Below, piece after piece: positions 32,589 to 40,801 of a DNA stretch of 53,705 bases. Made by a program: the position numbers and the translations under genes. The DNA comes from Ruminococcaceae bacterium UBA7075 (GTDB taxonomy: Bacteria > Bacillota > Clostridia > Oscillospirales > Acutalibacteraceae). Location of the stretch: contig DKZL01000061.1 of the NCBI GenBank assembly GCA_002493635.1, positions 1 to 53,705 on the forward strand, read 5' to 3'. The notes under the pieces were generated by a model. It was given only the letters and a program-made list of their open reading frames with translations, ran no database searches and was not told where the DNA came from. Each line of letters begins with the position of its first letter. Position 1 is the stretch's first letter.

Positions 32589-33473
32589 ATGCCAGATGTT
32601 TCTTTTGATGCCGAGCAGGTGCAAAGTCAGAATGCCAACCAGAACGACTCTGACTGCGATGCAGTTTGCATTGATGCTGCAAGAATCTATGACAGCTGCG
32701 GAGCAAAAGATTGTTTAAGAGATTTGCCGGTTATGTTTAAATGTGAGGATCAGGACATTGTCGAAAATGCTTGTTCATGCAAGGTGTGCAAGGTAAGTGT
32801 CATTACATCAACAGTTAACGTGGATCCCGTTGCATTTCACCGAGGATTTTATTCGGTTGATATGGTATTTTATTTTGCAGTTACTTGTGAAGTCTACAGC
32901 ACGGCTGCATCTTTGCCGACTACAATTACGGGTCTTGCAACATATGCAAAAAGAGTTGTGCTTTACGGCAGTGACGGCTGCGTCAAGACATTCAGCAGTG
33001 AAGAAAACGGTATGAATTGTTCGTGTCCCGAAGATGAGTGTGGCTGCTGCCATCGTGAGAACGTTCCAAAGGCAACAGTTCAGATTTCCGACCCGATGGC
33101 ATTATCTGCAAAGATAAAGTGCCAGATGTCGCACGGATGCCAGAATATGTGCAACAATCATTGCAATACTGTTCCTGCCTGCGTAGCTGCTTTTTTTGGT
33201 GAACCTCTTGTTCATCCGAGAAATAACTTTATTGCTGTTACTATTGGTATTTTTACAATTACACAGCTCATTCGCAATGTGCAGTTGCTCATTCCTTCTT
33301 ATGATTACTGTATTCCTCGCAAAGAATGCACTTCAAAAACTGATGATCCCTGCGAGGCTTTCAGCAAGATTGAGTTCCCGACAGATTGCTTCTTCCCGCC
33401 TAACTCGGATTGTGATTCCTGTAATCACAAACCGCATTACAAGCACTGTGATTGTGATTGTGACTGCGAATAA
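32589..33473 (+). CDS. Very cysteine-rich conserved protein, possible spore surface protein
   Basis: 294 residues with 30 Cys (about 10%). No signal peptide. Cys come in clusters: CDAVCIDAARIYDSCGAKDC (about 23-42), ACSCKVC, NCSCPEDECGCC, CQMSHGCQNMCNNHC, and a C-terminal tail of alternating Cys-Asp. The middle (about 70-125, and again 205-235) is hydrophobic and beta-rich. ACGGAGG lies 8 bases before ATG 32589; a longer frame from 32544 lacks a ribosome site. I do not recognise a named family. The lack of export signal plus massive Cys content resembles coat/exosporium proteins, and sporulation genes lie 1 kb away. That role is inference. Confidence 0.75.
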   Translation: MPDVSFDAEQVQSQNANQNDSDCDAVCIDAARIYDSCGAKDCLRDLPVMFKCEDQDIVENACSCKVCKVSVITSTVNVDPVAFHRGFYSVDMVFYFAVTCEVYSTAASLPTTITGLATYAKRVVLYGSDGCVKTFSSEENGMNCSCPEDECGCCHRENVPKATVQISDPMALSAKIKCQMSHGCQNMCNNHCNTVPACVAAFFGEPLVHPRNNFIAVTIGIFTITQLIRNVQLLIPSYDYCIPRKECTSKTDDPCEAFSKIEFPTDCFFPPNSDCDSCNHKPHYKHCDCDCDCE

Positions 33474-33481
33474 GAGTAATA

Positions 33482-33509
33482 AAAACGGAGTCTTTATGGC
33501 TCCGTTTTT
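33482..33509 (+). terminator. Terminator after the Cys-rich gene
   Basis: ACGGAG/CTCCGT core stem inside complementary A and T runs (33482-33490 with 33500-33509). Confidence 0.88.
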
Positions 33510-33660
33510 GTACTTTTACGTAATATCGTTTTAACCAAAAATTAAATCTTGTTAAAATAATATTTTATATTGGAGATTGAAAGTTTTTTTATTTTATATT
33601 ATAATACATATTGTAACTTTGATTTAAGTTCGTAAAAATAATTATAGGCAGGGAATAAAA

Positions 33661-34200
33661 ATGGAATTAAATGATGCAATTAAAACCCGCAGAAGCGTGC
33701 GTGCATACAAAGCAAATACGACTGTAGACAGAGAAACTGTAATTGATATTATTGCAACTGCACAACACGCTCCGTCGTGGAAAAATTCACAGACAGGCAG
33801 ATATTATGTTGTAACAGATGCAGAAAAGCTTGCAGAAATAAAAGAAAAATGCTTGCCCGAATTTAATCAGAAGAACTGCAAATATGCGCCTGTTCTCATT
33901 GTAACTGCATTTGAAAAAGGACACTCTGGATTTGATAACGAAAAAAATCCTGTTAATGAGCTGGGTGACCAGTGGGGAGCATATGATCTTGGACTTCAGA
34001 ATCAGCTTTTAATTCTTGCTGCAAGAGAGTACGGACTTGATACTCTTGTTATGGGCATTCGCAATGAAAAGGCTTTGAGAGAGCAGCTTAATATTCCCAG
34101 TACACAGCAGGTGGTATCTGTTATAGCACTTGGCTATCGTGACATTGAGCCGGCAATGCCGAAAAGGAAAGAACTTGATGAAATAGTTAAGTTTTTTTAA
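33661..34200 (+). CDS. Nitroreductase family FMN protein
   Basis: 179 residues. N-terminal FMN-binding signature IKTRRSVRAYKA, then APSWKNSQTGRYYVV, QWGAYDLGLQNQLLILAAREYGLDTLVMGI, and the end segment VVSVIALGYRD. A short nitroreductase likely acting as a homodimer with FMN and NAD(P)H; the natural substrate is unknown. Single gene, convergent with spo0A across a shared terminator. The 150 bases upstream hold no clear promoter other than AT-rich stretches. Confidence 0.92.
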   Translation: MELNDAIKTRRSVRAYKANTTVDRETVIDIIATAQHAPSWKNSQTGRYYVVTDAEKLAEIKEKCLPEFNQKNCKYAPVLIVTAFEKGHSGFDNEKNPVNELGDQWGAYDLGLQNQLLILAAREYGLDTLVMGIRNEKALREQLNIPSTQQVVSVIALGYRDIEPAMPKRKELDEIVKFF

Positions 34201-34210
34201 TTTATCTCAT

Positions 34211-34251
34211 AAAAAGGAGCTGTACCAATTATTTTGATACAGCCCTTTTTT
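34211..34251. terminator. Bidirectional terminator between nitroreductase and spo0A
   Basis: AAAAAGG-GCTGTA / TACAGC-CCTTTTTT arms (34211-34224 with 34238-34251), with T runs on both strands, between convergent genes. Confidence 0.85.
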
Positions 34252-34274
34252 GATTAGTAATTATTGATTTGTGT

Positions 34275-35036
34275 TTAGCTTGCAGTTTTAATTTGCAATC
34301 TCAACTTGTCAGAAATCATAGCAATGAATTCACTGTTTGTCGGCTTGCCTCTGTCATTGTGAATTGTGTAGCCAAAATATGAATTCAGCACATCAATATC
34401 ACCTCTGTCCCAGGCAACCTCAATAGCGTGTCTTATCGCCCTCTCTACTCTTGAAGAAGTAGTTTCATATTTTTTGGCAACAGAAGGATAAAGCTGTTTC
34501 GTAACGGCATTTATAATTTCAGGCTTTTCAACAGACATAATAATTGAATCTCTTAGATAGTGATAACCCTTGATGTGTGCAGGAACGCCGATTTCATGCA
34601 AAATTTCCGTAACCTTAAGTTCAATTCCGAATGCATCAAAATAAGCAACTTTTTTATCGCTGTTGTTTCTTACCATACTTATGATGTCCTCACAAAGATT
34701 ACTCATATTGTATGGCTTCAAAACAAAGTAGGAAGCACCTGCATACATAATTTCTCTTTCAAGTACAGGACTGTGAAAAGATGATGATACAATAAATACA
34801 GGTGACTTGGTATTTTGCCTTTTGATGTTTCGCATAACTCCGATTGCGTCCAGATTTGTCATGAATGAGTCCATTAGCACGACGTCAGGCTCTTCTTTAG
34901 CAATTTTTTCGCAAAGTTCATTACCGTCATTTTTGCAGAAGAATACAGATATATTAAAATCCTGTAAGATTTTCATATTTTCCTGTGAAAAGTCTTCTGC
35001 ATTGTCAGTGATGATGAGTTTTAGCTTGTTTTCCAT
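34275..35036 (-). CDS. spo0A: Sporulation master response regulator Spo0A
   Basis: 253 residues from ATG 35036 (GGGGGAAC upstream; a TTG five codons earlier is less likely). The receiver domain (1-120) keeps the phospho-acceptor Asp56 (VVLMD), Ser84/85 and Lys107. One acidic-pocket residue is Thr10 (IITDN instead of the usual ADDN), and the loop after Asp56 reads SFMTNLDA instead of IIMPHLDG. The C-terminal effector domain is highly conserved: GYHYLRDSI, TTSSRVERAIRHAIEVAW (recognition helix) and KPTNSEFIAMI. Controls entry into sporulation. It follows spoIVB, the usual gene order in spore formers, and has a palindromic operator candidate upstream. Confidence 0.95.
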   Translation of the reverse strand: MENKLKLIITDNAEDFSQENMKILQDFNISVFFCKNDGNELCEKIAKEEPDVVLMDSFMTNLDAIGVMRNIKRQNTKSPVFIVSSSFHSPVLEREIMYAGASYFVLKPYNMSNLCEDIISMVRNNSDKKVAYFDAFGIELKVTEILHEIGVPAHIKGYHYLRDSIIMSVEKPEIINAVTKQLYPSVAKKYETTSSRVERAIRHAIEVAWDRGDIDVLNSYFGYTIHNDRGKPTNSEFIAMISDKLRLQIKTAS

Positions 35037-35066
35037 TTGTAGTTCCCCCAATGATTTTTTTCTGTG

Positions 35067-35100
35067 ATATTATATTACCATAAAATGGTAAAAATGGCAA
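35067..35100 (-). promoter_or_regulatory. spo0A promoter region with a perfect dyad
   Basis: TTACCAT-AAA-ATGGTAA (35075-35091) is a perfect 7-3-7 dyad. On the minus strand TTGCCA (35100-35095) and TAATAT lie 17 bases apart with the dyad between, so a protein bound to it would block or tune spo0A. No regulator is identified; no clear 0A box was seen. Confidence 0.5.
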
Positions 35101-35183
35101 TACTTTCCAAACAAAAAATTTAAAAGAATTTTAAAATAAAATTTCCTTAGGGAGAAGGTTACAAAATTTCAATAAAAAATACA

Positions 35184-36200
35184 CTATCCGATAAATTCTG
35201 ACACCATATTTTGAATGGCAATTCCAAAGCCTTCCTGGGGTTTATTTAAAAATACATGTGTTACGGCACCCACAAGCTTTCCGTTCTGAATTATAGGACT
35301 GCCGCTCATTCCCTGAACTATACCTCCGCATTCTTCAAGCAGTCTGTCATCAGTAATCCTGATAATAAAGTTTTCATTTGAATCTTTATTTTTATTGCAT
35401 ATTCTGGTAATTTCGATTTCAAATTCTTCCACATCATTACCTTTTATCGTTGTAAGAATACTTGCTTTGCCCGCCTTGATTTCATTGGTCTGGGCAATTT
35501 CAATTTGTTTCTGTTTATAAGAATAATTTTCTTCTGGTGTGCCAAAAATACCAATAGGGGTATTCTTTGTCAGATTACCCAATGTTTCATCTTTAAAATA
35601 TCCGTTAAGGCTTCCTGCTTTCCCCGAGATGCTTTTGCTTACTCCACTGATACTCGCACTCAATACTGTTGCGTGTTCAAGCGGCATAAGATATGATGTG
35701 TCATTATCGCAGATTCCGTGACCAAGAGCGGCAAAGTAATTGTTTTTTGCATCATAATAGGTTATCGTTCCTATGCCTGCACAACTGTCACGAATCCATG
35801 CGCCTATCAGATACATTCCGGCTGTATTCTTCACCGGCTTAATCTTTTTTTCTATTATATTATTATTTCTTTTTATTTTCAGACTTACTTCTTCACCGTT
35901 GCAGTTTGAAAAAACACCGCTGAGTTCTTCATTTGTTTTAATACTTTTTCCGTTTGCCTCAGTTATAATATCATTAATTTTAAGATCGCTATCTTTTGCA
36001 GGACAAACATATTTTATACCGTCGTAATAATTTTCAAGATTGATGATTATTACGCCGTCAGAATAAAATTTTACTCCGAATGATTGTCCGCCAAGATATA
36101 CCTTTTGAGGCTGTTCTTTAGCATTTACATAAAATACCGCAAGGTTAAACAGAATAATTCCTGACAAGGCAACTGATAATAATTTTGTAAATTTTTTCAG
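35184..36200 (-). CDS. spoIVB: SpoIVB serine peptidase
   Basis: An S55 peptidase made in the forespore that triggers sigma-K activation. It has an N-terminal signal anchor, a PDZ domain (about residues 35-115) and a protease domain with WIRDSCAGIGTITYYD, ALGHGICDNDT (catalytic His) and IVQGMSGSPII (catalytic Ser). The longest ATG/GTG/TTG frame starts at TTG 36167, inside the signal anchor. Upstream, AAGGTGA lies ideally before an in-frame CTG at 36200, which would restore a basic n-region (KKFTK) and give 338 residues. I therefore place the start at CTG; this is an inference. spo0A follows 147 bases downstream. Confidence 0.9.
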   Translation of the reverse strand: MKKFTKLLSVALSGIILFNLAVFYVNAKEQPQKVYLGGQSFGVKFYSDGVIIINLENYYDGIKYVCPAKDSDLKINDIITEANGKSIKTNEELSGVFSNCNGEEVSLKIKRNNNIIEKKIKPVKNTAGMYLIGAWIRDSCAGIGTITYYDAKNNYFAALGHGICDNDTSYLMPLEHATVLSASISGVSKSISGKAGSLNGYFKDETLGNLTKNTPIGIFGTPEENYSYKQKQIEIAQTNEIKAGKASILTTIKGNDVEEFEIEITRICNKNKDSNENFIIRITDDRLLEECGGIVQGMSGSPIIQNGKLVGAVTHVFLNKPQEGFGIAIQNMVSEFIG

Positions 36201-36373
36201 AAAATCACCTTCTTTCCGTTGCCTTTATTATCATTTGCATTTATAATACTAATAAAATGGAATTTGAAATATTAAAAAAATAGTTGGAAGGCGTATGCTT
36301 AAATGTTTAGATAATTAATAAATGATTTCAAGAATTTTTCATTTTAAATATATTTTTCTTTGAGGAGTCAAAA

Positions 36374-38713
36374 ATGACAAATGATAATATAAAAATATCC
36401 GGTTTATCTTCTTTTGAAGTTGAAAAAAGAAAAAAAGAGGGAAAGGTAAATATTTCATCAAATCTGAAAACGAAATCCGTGAAGAGGATTTTTTACGATA
36501 ATATTGTAACTTTGTTTAATCTTATAAATGTAGTTTTATTTATCGCACTTTTGCTTGTCGGCTCATACAAGAACATACTTTTTATGGGGGTAGTTCTTAC
36601 AAATATAGCAATCGGTGTTTTTCAGGAAATTCGATCAAAACGCAGTGTTGACAAGCTTTCAATATTGTCCGAACGTAAAATTACAGTATTGCGTGACGGT
36701 AAAGAATGTGAAATATCAAGAGAAGATATTGTGCTTGATGATGTCATAGTGTTATCAAGGGGAAGTCAGGTGCCTGCCGACTGTATTTTGGTCAGAGGTG
36801 AGTGCAAAGCGAACGAAAGCCTGCTGACAGGTGAATCTGACTTAATACAGAAAAAAGTTAATGATGAAATGCTCTCGGGAAGTTTTGTTTCATCGGGAAA
36901 ATGCTTTGCAAAGGTCACAAAGGTGGGCGCAGACTGTTATGCTGCAAAGATTAATAATGAAGCAAAGTACATAAAGAAAGTTAATTCTAAGATTTTAAAA
37001 TCATTTAACTTTATTATTAAACTTTGCACATTTGTTATGTTCCCAATCGGTGTGTTTTTCTTTATAAATCAGTTTGGTATAGAGAATGGCAATATTCAGC
37101 AAGCAGTAATCAGCACGGTAGCAGCTTTAATCGGTATGATTCCAAAGGGAATGATTTTGCTTACAAGTTCTGTGCTTGCAGTTTCCATTATAAGGCTTTC
37201 AAAAAGCAAGGTGCTTGTACAGGAAATGTACTGCATAGAAACGCTTGCCCGTGTTGATGTGCTCTGTCTTGATAAAACAGGTACGCTGACGGCTGATTCA
37301 ATGAATGTTACCGATGTAATAAGCTTTGGCTCGTCCGAAGATGAAATCAAAATCGCCTTATCCTCTGTTGTAAATGCATCAGAAGAGATTAACGCAACTC
37401 TTGATGCCATAGAATCTTACACTAAGAATGTTAATCCAATAAAAGCAACATCCTTTTCGCAGTTCAGTTCCGAAACAAAATGGTCCGGAGGAAGCTTTGA
37501 AAACGGCAAAACATACATTTTTGGTGCGGCTGAATTTGTTTTTAAAAACAAGGAAAAATATAAAAATGTTTTTGATAAGATAGATGAAATCAGTCAGACA
37601 GTAAGAATCCTGACTTTGTCTGTCAGCAACGGCAAAATTAGTAATTCGGAATTGCCTGATGATTTACAGCCTATGGCTTTAATACTTATCAAGGATAAGC
37701 TCAGGGATAATGTAAATGAAACGATTGATTACTTTAAGAAGCAGGGAGTAAGATTAAAGGTAATTTCCGGCGACAGCGTGAAAACTGTTCAGAATATTGC
37801 AAAGGAAGTCGGTATAGAAGGAGCTGAAAATGCAGTGGATATGTCGACAGTTACTTCTGACGAACAGCTTAAAGAAGCAGCAGAAAGCTGTAATGTGTTC
37901 GGACGGGTTACTCCTGCGCAGAAAAAGAGTCTTGTTCTGGCTTTGAAGGAAAAAGGTCATTCTGTTGCTATGACTGGTGACGGTGTGAATGATGTTCTGG
38001 CACTTAAAGAAGCAGATTGTTCTGTTGCTATGGCATCGGGTAGCGATGCTGCAAGGAATGTGTCGCAGCTTATTCTTGTAAATAACGATTTTGCCTCAAT
38101 GCCGAGCGTTGTTGCTGAGGGAAGAAGAACTATCAATAATATTGAACAGAGCTCGGCACTTTATCTTGTAAAAACAATTTATTCTGTGCTTCTATCAATT
38201 TTATTTATATTTTTTAACTCCCAGTATCCATTTGAGCCGATTCAGCTCACGCTCATTGGTGCTTTTACAGTTGCAATTCCTTCATTTGTACTTGCTTTGC
38301 AGCCTAATGACAACAGGATTAAAGGTAATTTTACTGCAAAGATTTTTGCCCATGCCATTCCGTCTGCTGTATGTGTTATACTGAATATAATTTTGATTAT
38401 TAGTATTGGCAGTTTTTTTGGAGTTTCAAATCCCGACGAGCTTTCTACTCTCTGTGTTTATCTTACTGCTTTATCGTGCTTTTTGCTTGTAGTGCGCCTT
38501 TCTTTGCCAATCAATCTTTTAAGAGGAGTAATGCTTGCAGTAAGTATTAGCGGAGTTGTGCTGGGCAGTCTGTTTTTCAGCAGCTTGTTTTCGGTTGTAC
38601 CGCTTTCTGCTCAGGGATTAATTATGCTTGCTGTTCTTGCAGTTGTTACATTAATATTGTTTAATGTTATGTATAATATAAACAGACAAATAATTAAAAA
38701 ATTTGATAAATAA
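36374..38713 (+). CDS. Cation-transporting P-type ATPase (CtpE-like)
   Basis: 779 residues. Phosphorylation site Asp300 in DKTGTLT; actuator-domain LTGESD; hinge TGDGVNDVLALKEAD (about 535); about ten membrane helices. The M4 motif is GMIPKGMILLTSS rather than the PEGLP of SERCA-type pumps. That IPKG pattern plus ETLARVDVLCLDKTG recalls CtpE of mycobacteria, reported as a calcium importer, so calcium is the leading guess; this is inference. No metal-binding N-terminal domain is present. GAGGAG ribosome site; followed by cca after 17 bases. Confidence 0.85.
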   Translation: MTNDNIKISGLSSFEVEKRKKEGKVNISSNLKTKSVKRIFYDNIVTLFNLINVVLFIALLLVGSYKNILFMGVVLTNIAIGVFQEIRSKRSVDKLSILSERKITVLRDGKECEISREDIVLDDVIVLSRGSQVPADCILVRGECKANESLLTGESDLIQKKVNDEMLSGSFVSSGKCFAKVTKVGADCYAAKINNEAKYIKKVNSKILKSFNFIIKLCTFVMFPIGVFFFINQFGIENGNIQQAVISTVAALIGMIPKGMILLTSSVLAVSIIRLSKSKVLVQEMYCIETLARVDVLCLDKTGTLTADSMNVTDVISFGSSEDEIKIALSSVVNASEEINATLDAIESYTKNVNPIKATSFSQFSSETKWSGGSFENGKTYIFGAAEFVFKNKEKYKNVFDKIDEISQTVRILTLSVSNGKISNSELPDDLQPMALILIKDKLRDNVNETIDYFKKQGVRLKVISGDSVKTVQNIAKEVGIEGAENAVDMSTVTSDEQLKEAAESCNVFGRVTPAQKKSLVLALKEKGHSVAMTGDGVNDVLALKEADCSVAMASGSDAARNVSQLILVNNDFASMPSVVAEGRRTINNIEQSSALYLVKTIYSVLLSILFIFFNSQYPFEPIQLTLIGAFTVAIPSFVLALQPNDNRIKGNFTAKIFAHAIPSAVCVILNIILIISIGSFFGVSNPDELSTLCVYLTALSCFLLVVRLSLPINLLRGVMLAVSISGVVLGSLFFSSLFSVVPLSAQGLIMLAVLAVVTLILFNVMYNINRQIIKKFDK

Positions 38714-38730
38714 CATAAGAGAGATTAATA

Positions 38731-40098
38731 ATGAAGTTTATTATTCCGAAAGATGTAAAATATGTTTTGAATATTTTGTCCAGCAATGGCTTTGAGGCAT
38801 TCGTAGTCGGCGGATGCGTGCGTGACGCTTTGCTTGATATTACGCCTCACGATTGGGATATTTGCACTGATGCAAGACCTGATGAAATTAAGAATGCTTT
38901 CAAGGATTTTTATACATTTGATTCAGGTATTAAGCACGGAACGATTTCTGTCATTTTTAATAAAGAGGTCTATGAAATTACGACATACCGCATTGATGGC
39001 AGCTATGCCGATAATCGTCATCCCGAAAAAGTGACATTTACCAACAGCATTATAATGGACTTGTCACGCCGTGATTTTACAATTAATGCGATAGCTTATA
39101 ATGAGTATGTCGGACTTGTTGACCCGTTTGACGGACAAGCAGATATTATAAATAGAAAAATCCGTTGTGTAAATAATCCGGACAAGCGTTTTAGTGAGGA
39201 CGCTCTCAGAATTATCAGAGCCATGCGATTTGCCTCAACCTACGGCTTTGATATAGAGAAAGAAACCTCCGAAGCAATTATCAGAAACAGGAAACTGTTG
39301 AATAATATTGCTGCCGAGAGAATAAATATTGAATTTACAAAGCTGATTTGCGGTATAGATGCAGAAAATATTCTTAATAAATTCAGAGATGTTGTTGCGG
39401 TATTTATTCCTGAGCTTTCGGTAGAATTTGATTATAATCAGAAAAGCGGGCATCATAATCTTGATTTATGGCATCATACAACACGATCGGTCAATTTGAT
39501 TGAGCCTGATTCAGTTTTGCGTATAGCAATGCTTTTGCATGATATTGGAAAACCGCAGTGCAAAACAACCGATGAAAAAGGCGAGAGCCACTTTATTGGT
39601 CATCCAACTGTCAGTGCTGAGATGAGCAGAGTTATACTCAGACGACTGAAATACTCCTCCAATTTCATTGATGAGTGTGTATGCCTTATCAGAAATCACG
39701 ATGTCAGATATTCAGGTTCGCCAAGGCAGTTAAAACGCCTGCTTGAAAAAATAGGTGAGAGCAGAACAGAAAAGCTTTTTAAAATTTTTAGAGCCGATAT
39801 TATGGCTCAGTCTGACTATGAAAAGCAAAACAAGCTTTCGCTTGTTGATTTGGCTGAAAAAGATTTTCATAATATTATTGAAAATGAACAGTGCTTCAGC
39901 CTTAAACAGCTTGCAGTGAACGGAAGTGATGTGATAGCCGTAGGAATTAAGAACGGAAGATTAATAGGAGATACACTCAGGAAGCTTCTTGATATGGTAA
40001 TTAATGACGAAATAGAAAATGACCGTACACTGCTCTTAGAAAAAGCAAAAGAGATAGCAGGCAATAATTATAATCAGACGCAATCTGACGTAAAATAA
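38731..40098 (+). CDS. cca: CCA-adding tRNA nucleotidyltransferase with HD domain
   Basis: 455 residues. The class II nucleotidyltransferase head has GGCVRDALL (residues 27-35), the metal carboxylates in HDWDICTDA, and RRDFTINAIAYNE; the arm has RIIRAMRFASTYGF. A C-terminal HD domain (LLHDIGKP ... HPTVSA ... RNHDVRYSG) may give phosphodiesterase/phosphatase activity. It adds or repairs the 3' CCA of tRNAs. The three tRNAs in the window all encode CCA, so repair is the expected role here. tRNA-Ser lies just downstream. Confidence 0.93.
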   Translation: MKFIIPKDVKYVLNILSSNGFEAFVVGGCVRDALLDITPHDWDICTDARPDEIKNAFKDFYTFDSGIKHGTISVIFNKEVYEITTYRIDGSYADNRHPEKVTFTNSIIMDLSRRDFTINAIAYNEYVGLVDPFDGQADIINRKIRCVNNPDKRFSEDALRIIRAMRFASTYGFDIEKETSEAIIRNRKLLNNIAAERINIEFTKLICGIDAENILNKFRDVVAVFIPELSVEFDYNQKSGHHNLDLWHHTTRSVNLIEPDSVLRIAMLLHDIGKPQCKTTDEKGESHFIGHPTVSAEMSRVILRRLKYSSNFIDECVCLIRNHDVRYSGSPRQLKRLLEKIGESRTEKLFKIFRADIMAQSDYEKQNKLSLVDLAEKDFHNIIENEQCFSLKQLAVNGSDVIAVGIKNGRLIGDTLRKLLDMVINDEIENDRTLLLEKAKEIAGNNYNQTQSDVK

Positions 40099-40119
40099 AT
40101 TTTATAATGTAAATAATGC

Positions 40120-40148
40120 TTGATTTTTCTATTAATTTCTGATATAAT
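40120..40148 (+). promoter_or_regulatory. tRNA-Ser promoter
   Basis: TTGATT (40120-40125) and TATAAT (40143-40148), 17 bases apart, 14 bases before the tRNA. Confidence 0.85.
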
Positions 40149-40162
40149 GTTTTGCGGTAGTT

Positions 40163-40255
40163 GGAGAGATGTCCGAGCTGGCCGAAGGAGCATGATTGGA
40201 AATCATGTGTACGGGTTTCCCCGTACCAGGGGTTCGAATCCCCTTCTCTCCGCCA
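40163..40255 (+). tRNA. tRNA-Ser (anticodon GGA)
   Basis: 93 nt class II tRNA with encoded CCA. Acceptor GGAGAGA pairs with TCTCTCC; the anticodon loop TTGGAAA gives GGA (reads UCC/UCU); a long variable arm (GTACGGG...CCCGTAC) is present. Its 3' end is the left edge of a direct repeat. Confidence 0.96.
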
Positions 40256-40298
40256 CAAAGTGCTGATTTAATTGGCACTTTTTCTTTTTTGTGTTGCA
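40252..40298 (+). repeat. Direct repeat, left copy (tRNA-Ser 3' end plus terminator)
   Basis: 47 bp from the discriminator-CCA of tRNA-Ser through its terminator hairpin (AAAGTGC/GCACTTT with TTCTTTTTT) to GTGTTGCA. It matches 40802-40848 at 43 of 47 positions, including non-stem bases. It has the form of a left attachment site. Confidence 0.85.
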
Positions 40299-40315
40299 TT
40301 TTCAAAATTAGTACG

Positions 40316-40331
40316 ACAAATCGGGATTTGT
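40316..40331. promoter_or_regulatory. Palindrome ahead of the MazG-like gene
   Basis: ACAAATC-GG-GATTTGT, a perfect 7-2-7 palindrome ending directly before the ribosome site of the MazG-like gene. It could be an operator or a translation-controlling hairpin. No clear promoter is seen between the tRNA terminator and this gene. Confidence 0.5.
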
Positions 40332-40346
40332 GGAGGAGAGCACATT

Positions 40347-40694
40347 ATGAAAGTAACAATAGAAGAGCTGGAAGCTTATTTACTTGACCATTACAGTAAC
40401 GGTGGAATCGACCAAAGTTTATTTATGAAACTCGTAGAAGAAATTGGGGAGGTAGCCGAAGTCTTGAATAAAAAAGCAGGTAGAAAAACATCTGGCAATG
40501 AAGATTTGCGGGCACAACTAGGTAATGAACTAGCAGATGTGATACATTACACTGTTGCTATTGCTGCATTGAATGGTCTTGATATGAACGAAGTCATAAT
40601 AGAAAAGGATAAAACAGCTTCCATTAAATACAATCATAAAACGAATTTGGAACAGTTCATCGCTGAAATGAGAAATAAAGAATTGGATAACTAA
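40347..40694 (+). CDS. MazG-like nucleotide pyrophosphohydrolase
   Basis: 115 residues from ATG 40347 (GGAGGAG upstream; a longer frame begins inside the repeat). A single all-alpha NTP-PPase domain with metal-binding acidic residues in KLVEEIGEVAEVL (ExxE) and LGNELADVIHY (ExxD), then IEKDKTASIKYNH. Such enzymes hydrolyse (d)NTPs to the monophosphate, cleaning damaged nucleotides or lowering the pool during stress or phage infection. It is the only gene between two 47-bp direct repeats at tRNA-Ser. By eye its codon choice (cta, ctc, ggg) differs from neighbours, hinting at acquisition. Confidence 0.85.
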   Translation: MKVTIEELEAYLLDHYSNGGIDQSLFMKLVEEIGEVAEVLNKKAGRKTSGNEDLRAQLGNELADVIHYTVAIAALNGLDMNEVIIEKDKTASIKYNHKTNLEQFIAEMRNKELDN

Positions 40695-40704
40695 ATTCCG
40701 GTTT

Positions 40705-40795
40705 GATGATGTCCCTATAGATAGCTTTCTACCGTTTCGGGGTTGCAAAATAAGCCGAGGTGGGCATCATCCCCGGCTTTCTATAAAAACTATAG
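40705..40795 (+). other. Structured 3' region of the tRNA-Ser island
   Basis: The 360 bases from 40695 to 41053 hold no gene. This part forms a terminator-like stem (AAGCCGAGG 40752-40760 with CCCCGGCTT 40771-40779, one mismatch). Its loop region GGGCATCATC (40762-40771) is complementary to GATGATGTCC just upstream (40705-40714), so a pseudoknot or switch is possible. A 5-bp hairpin CTATA-AAAAC-TATAG follows (40781-40795). The right-hand repeat comes next, then AT-rich sequence to the promoter at 40977. Confidence 0.45.
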
Positions 40796-40801
40796 TTATT
40801 T

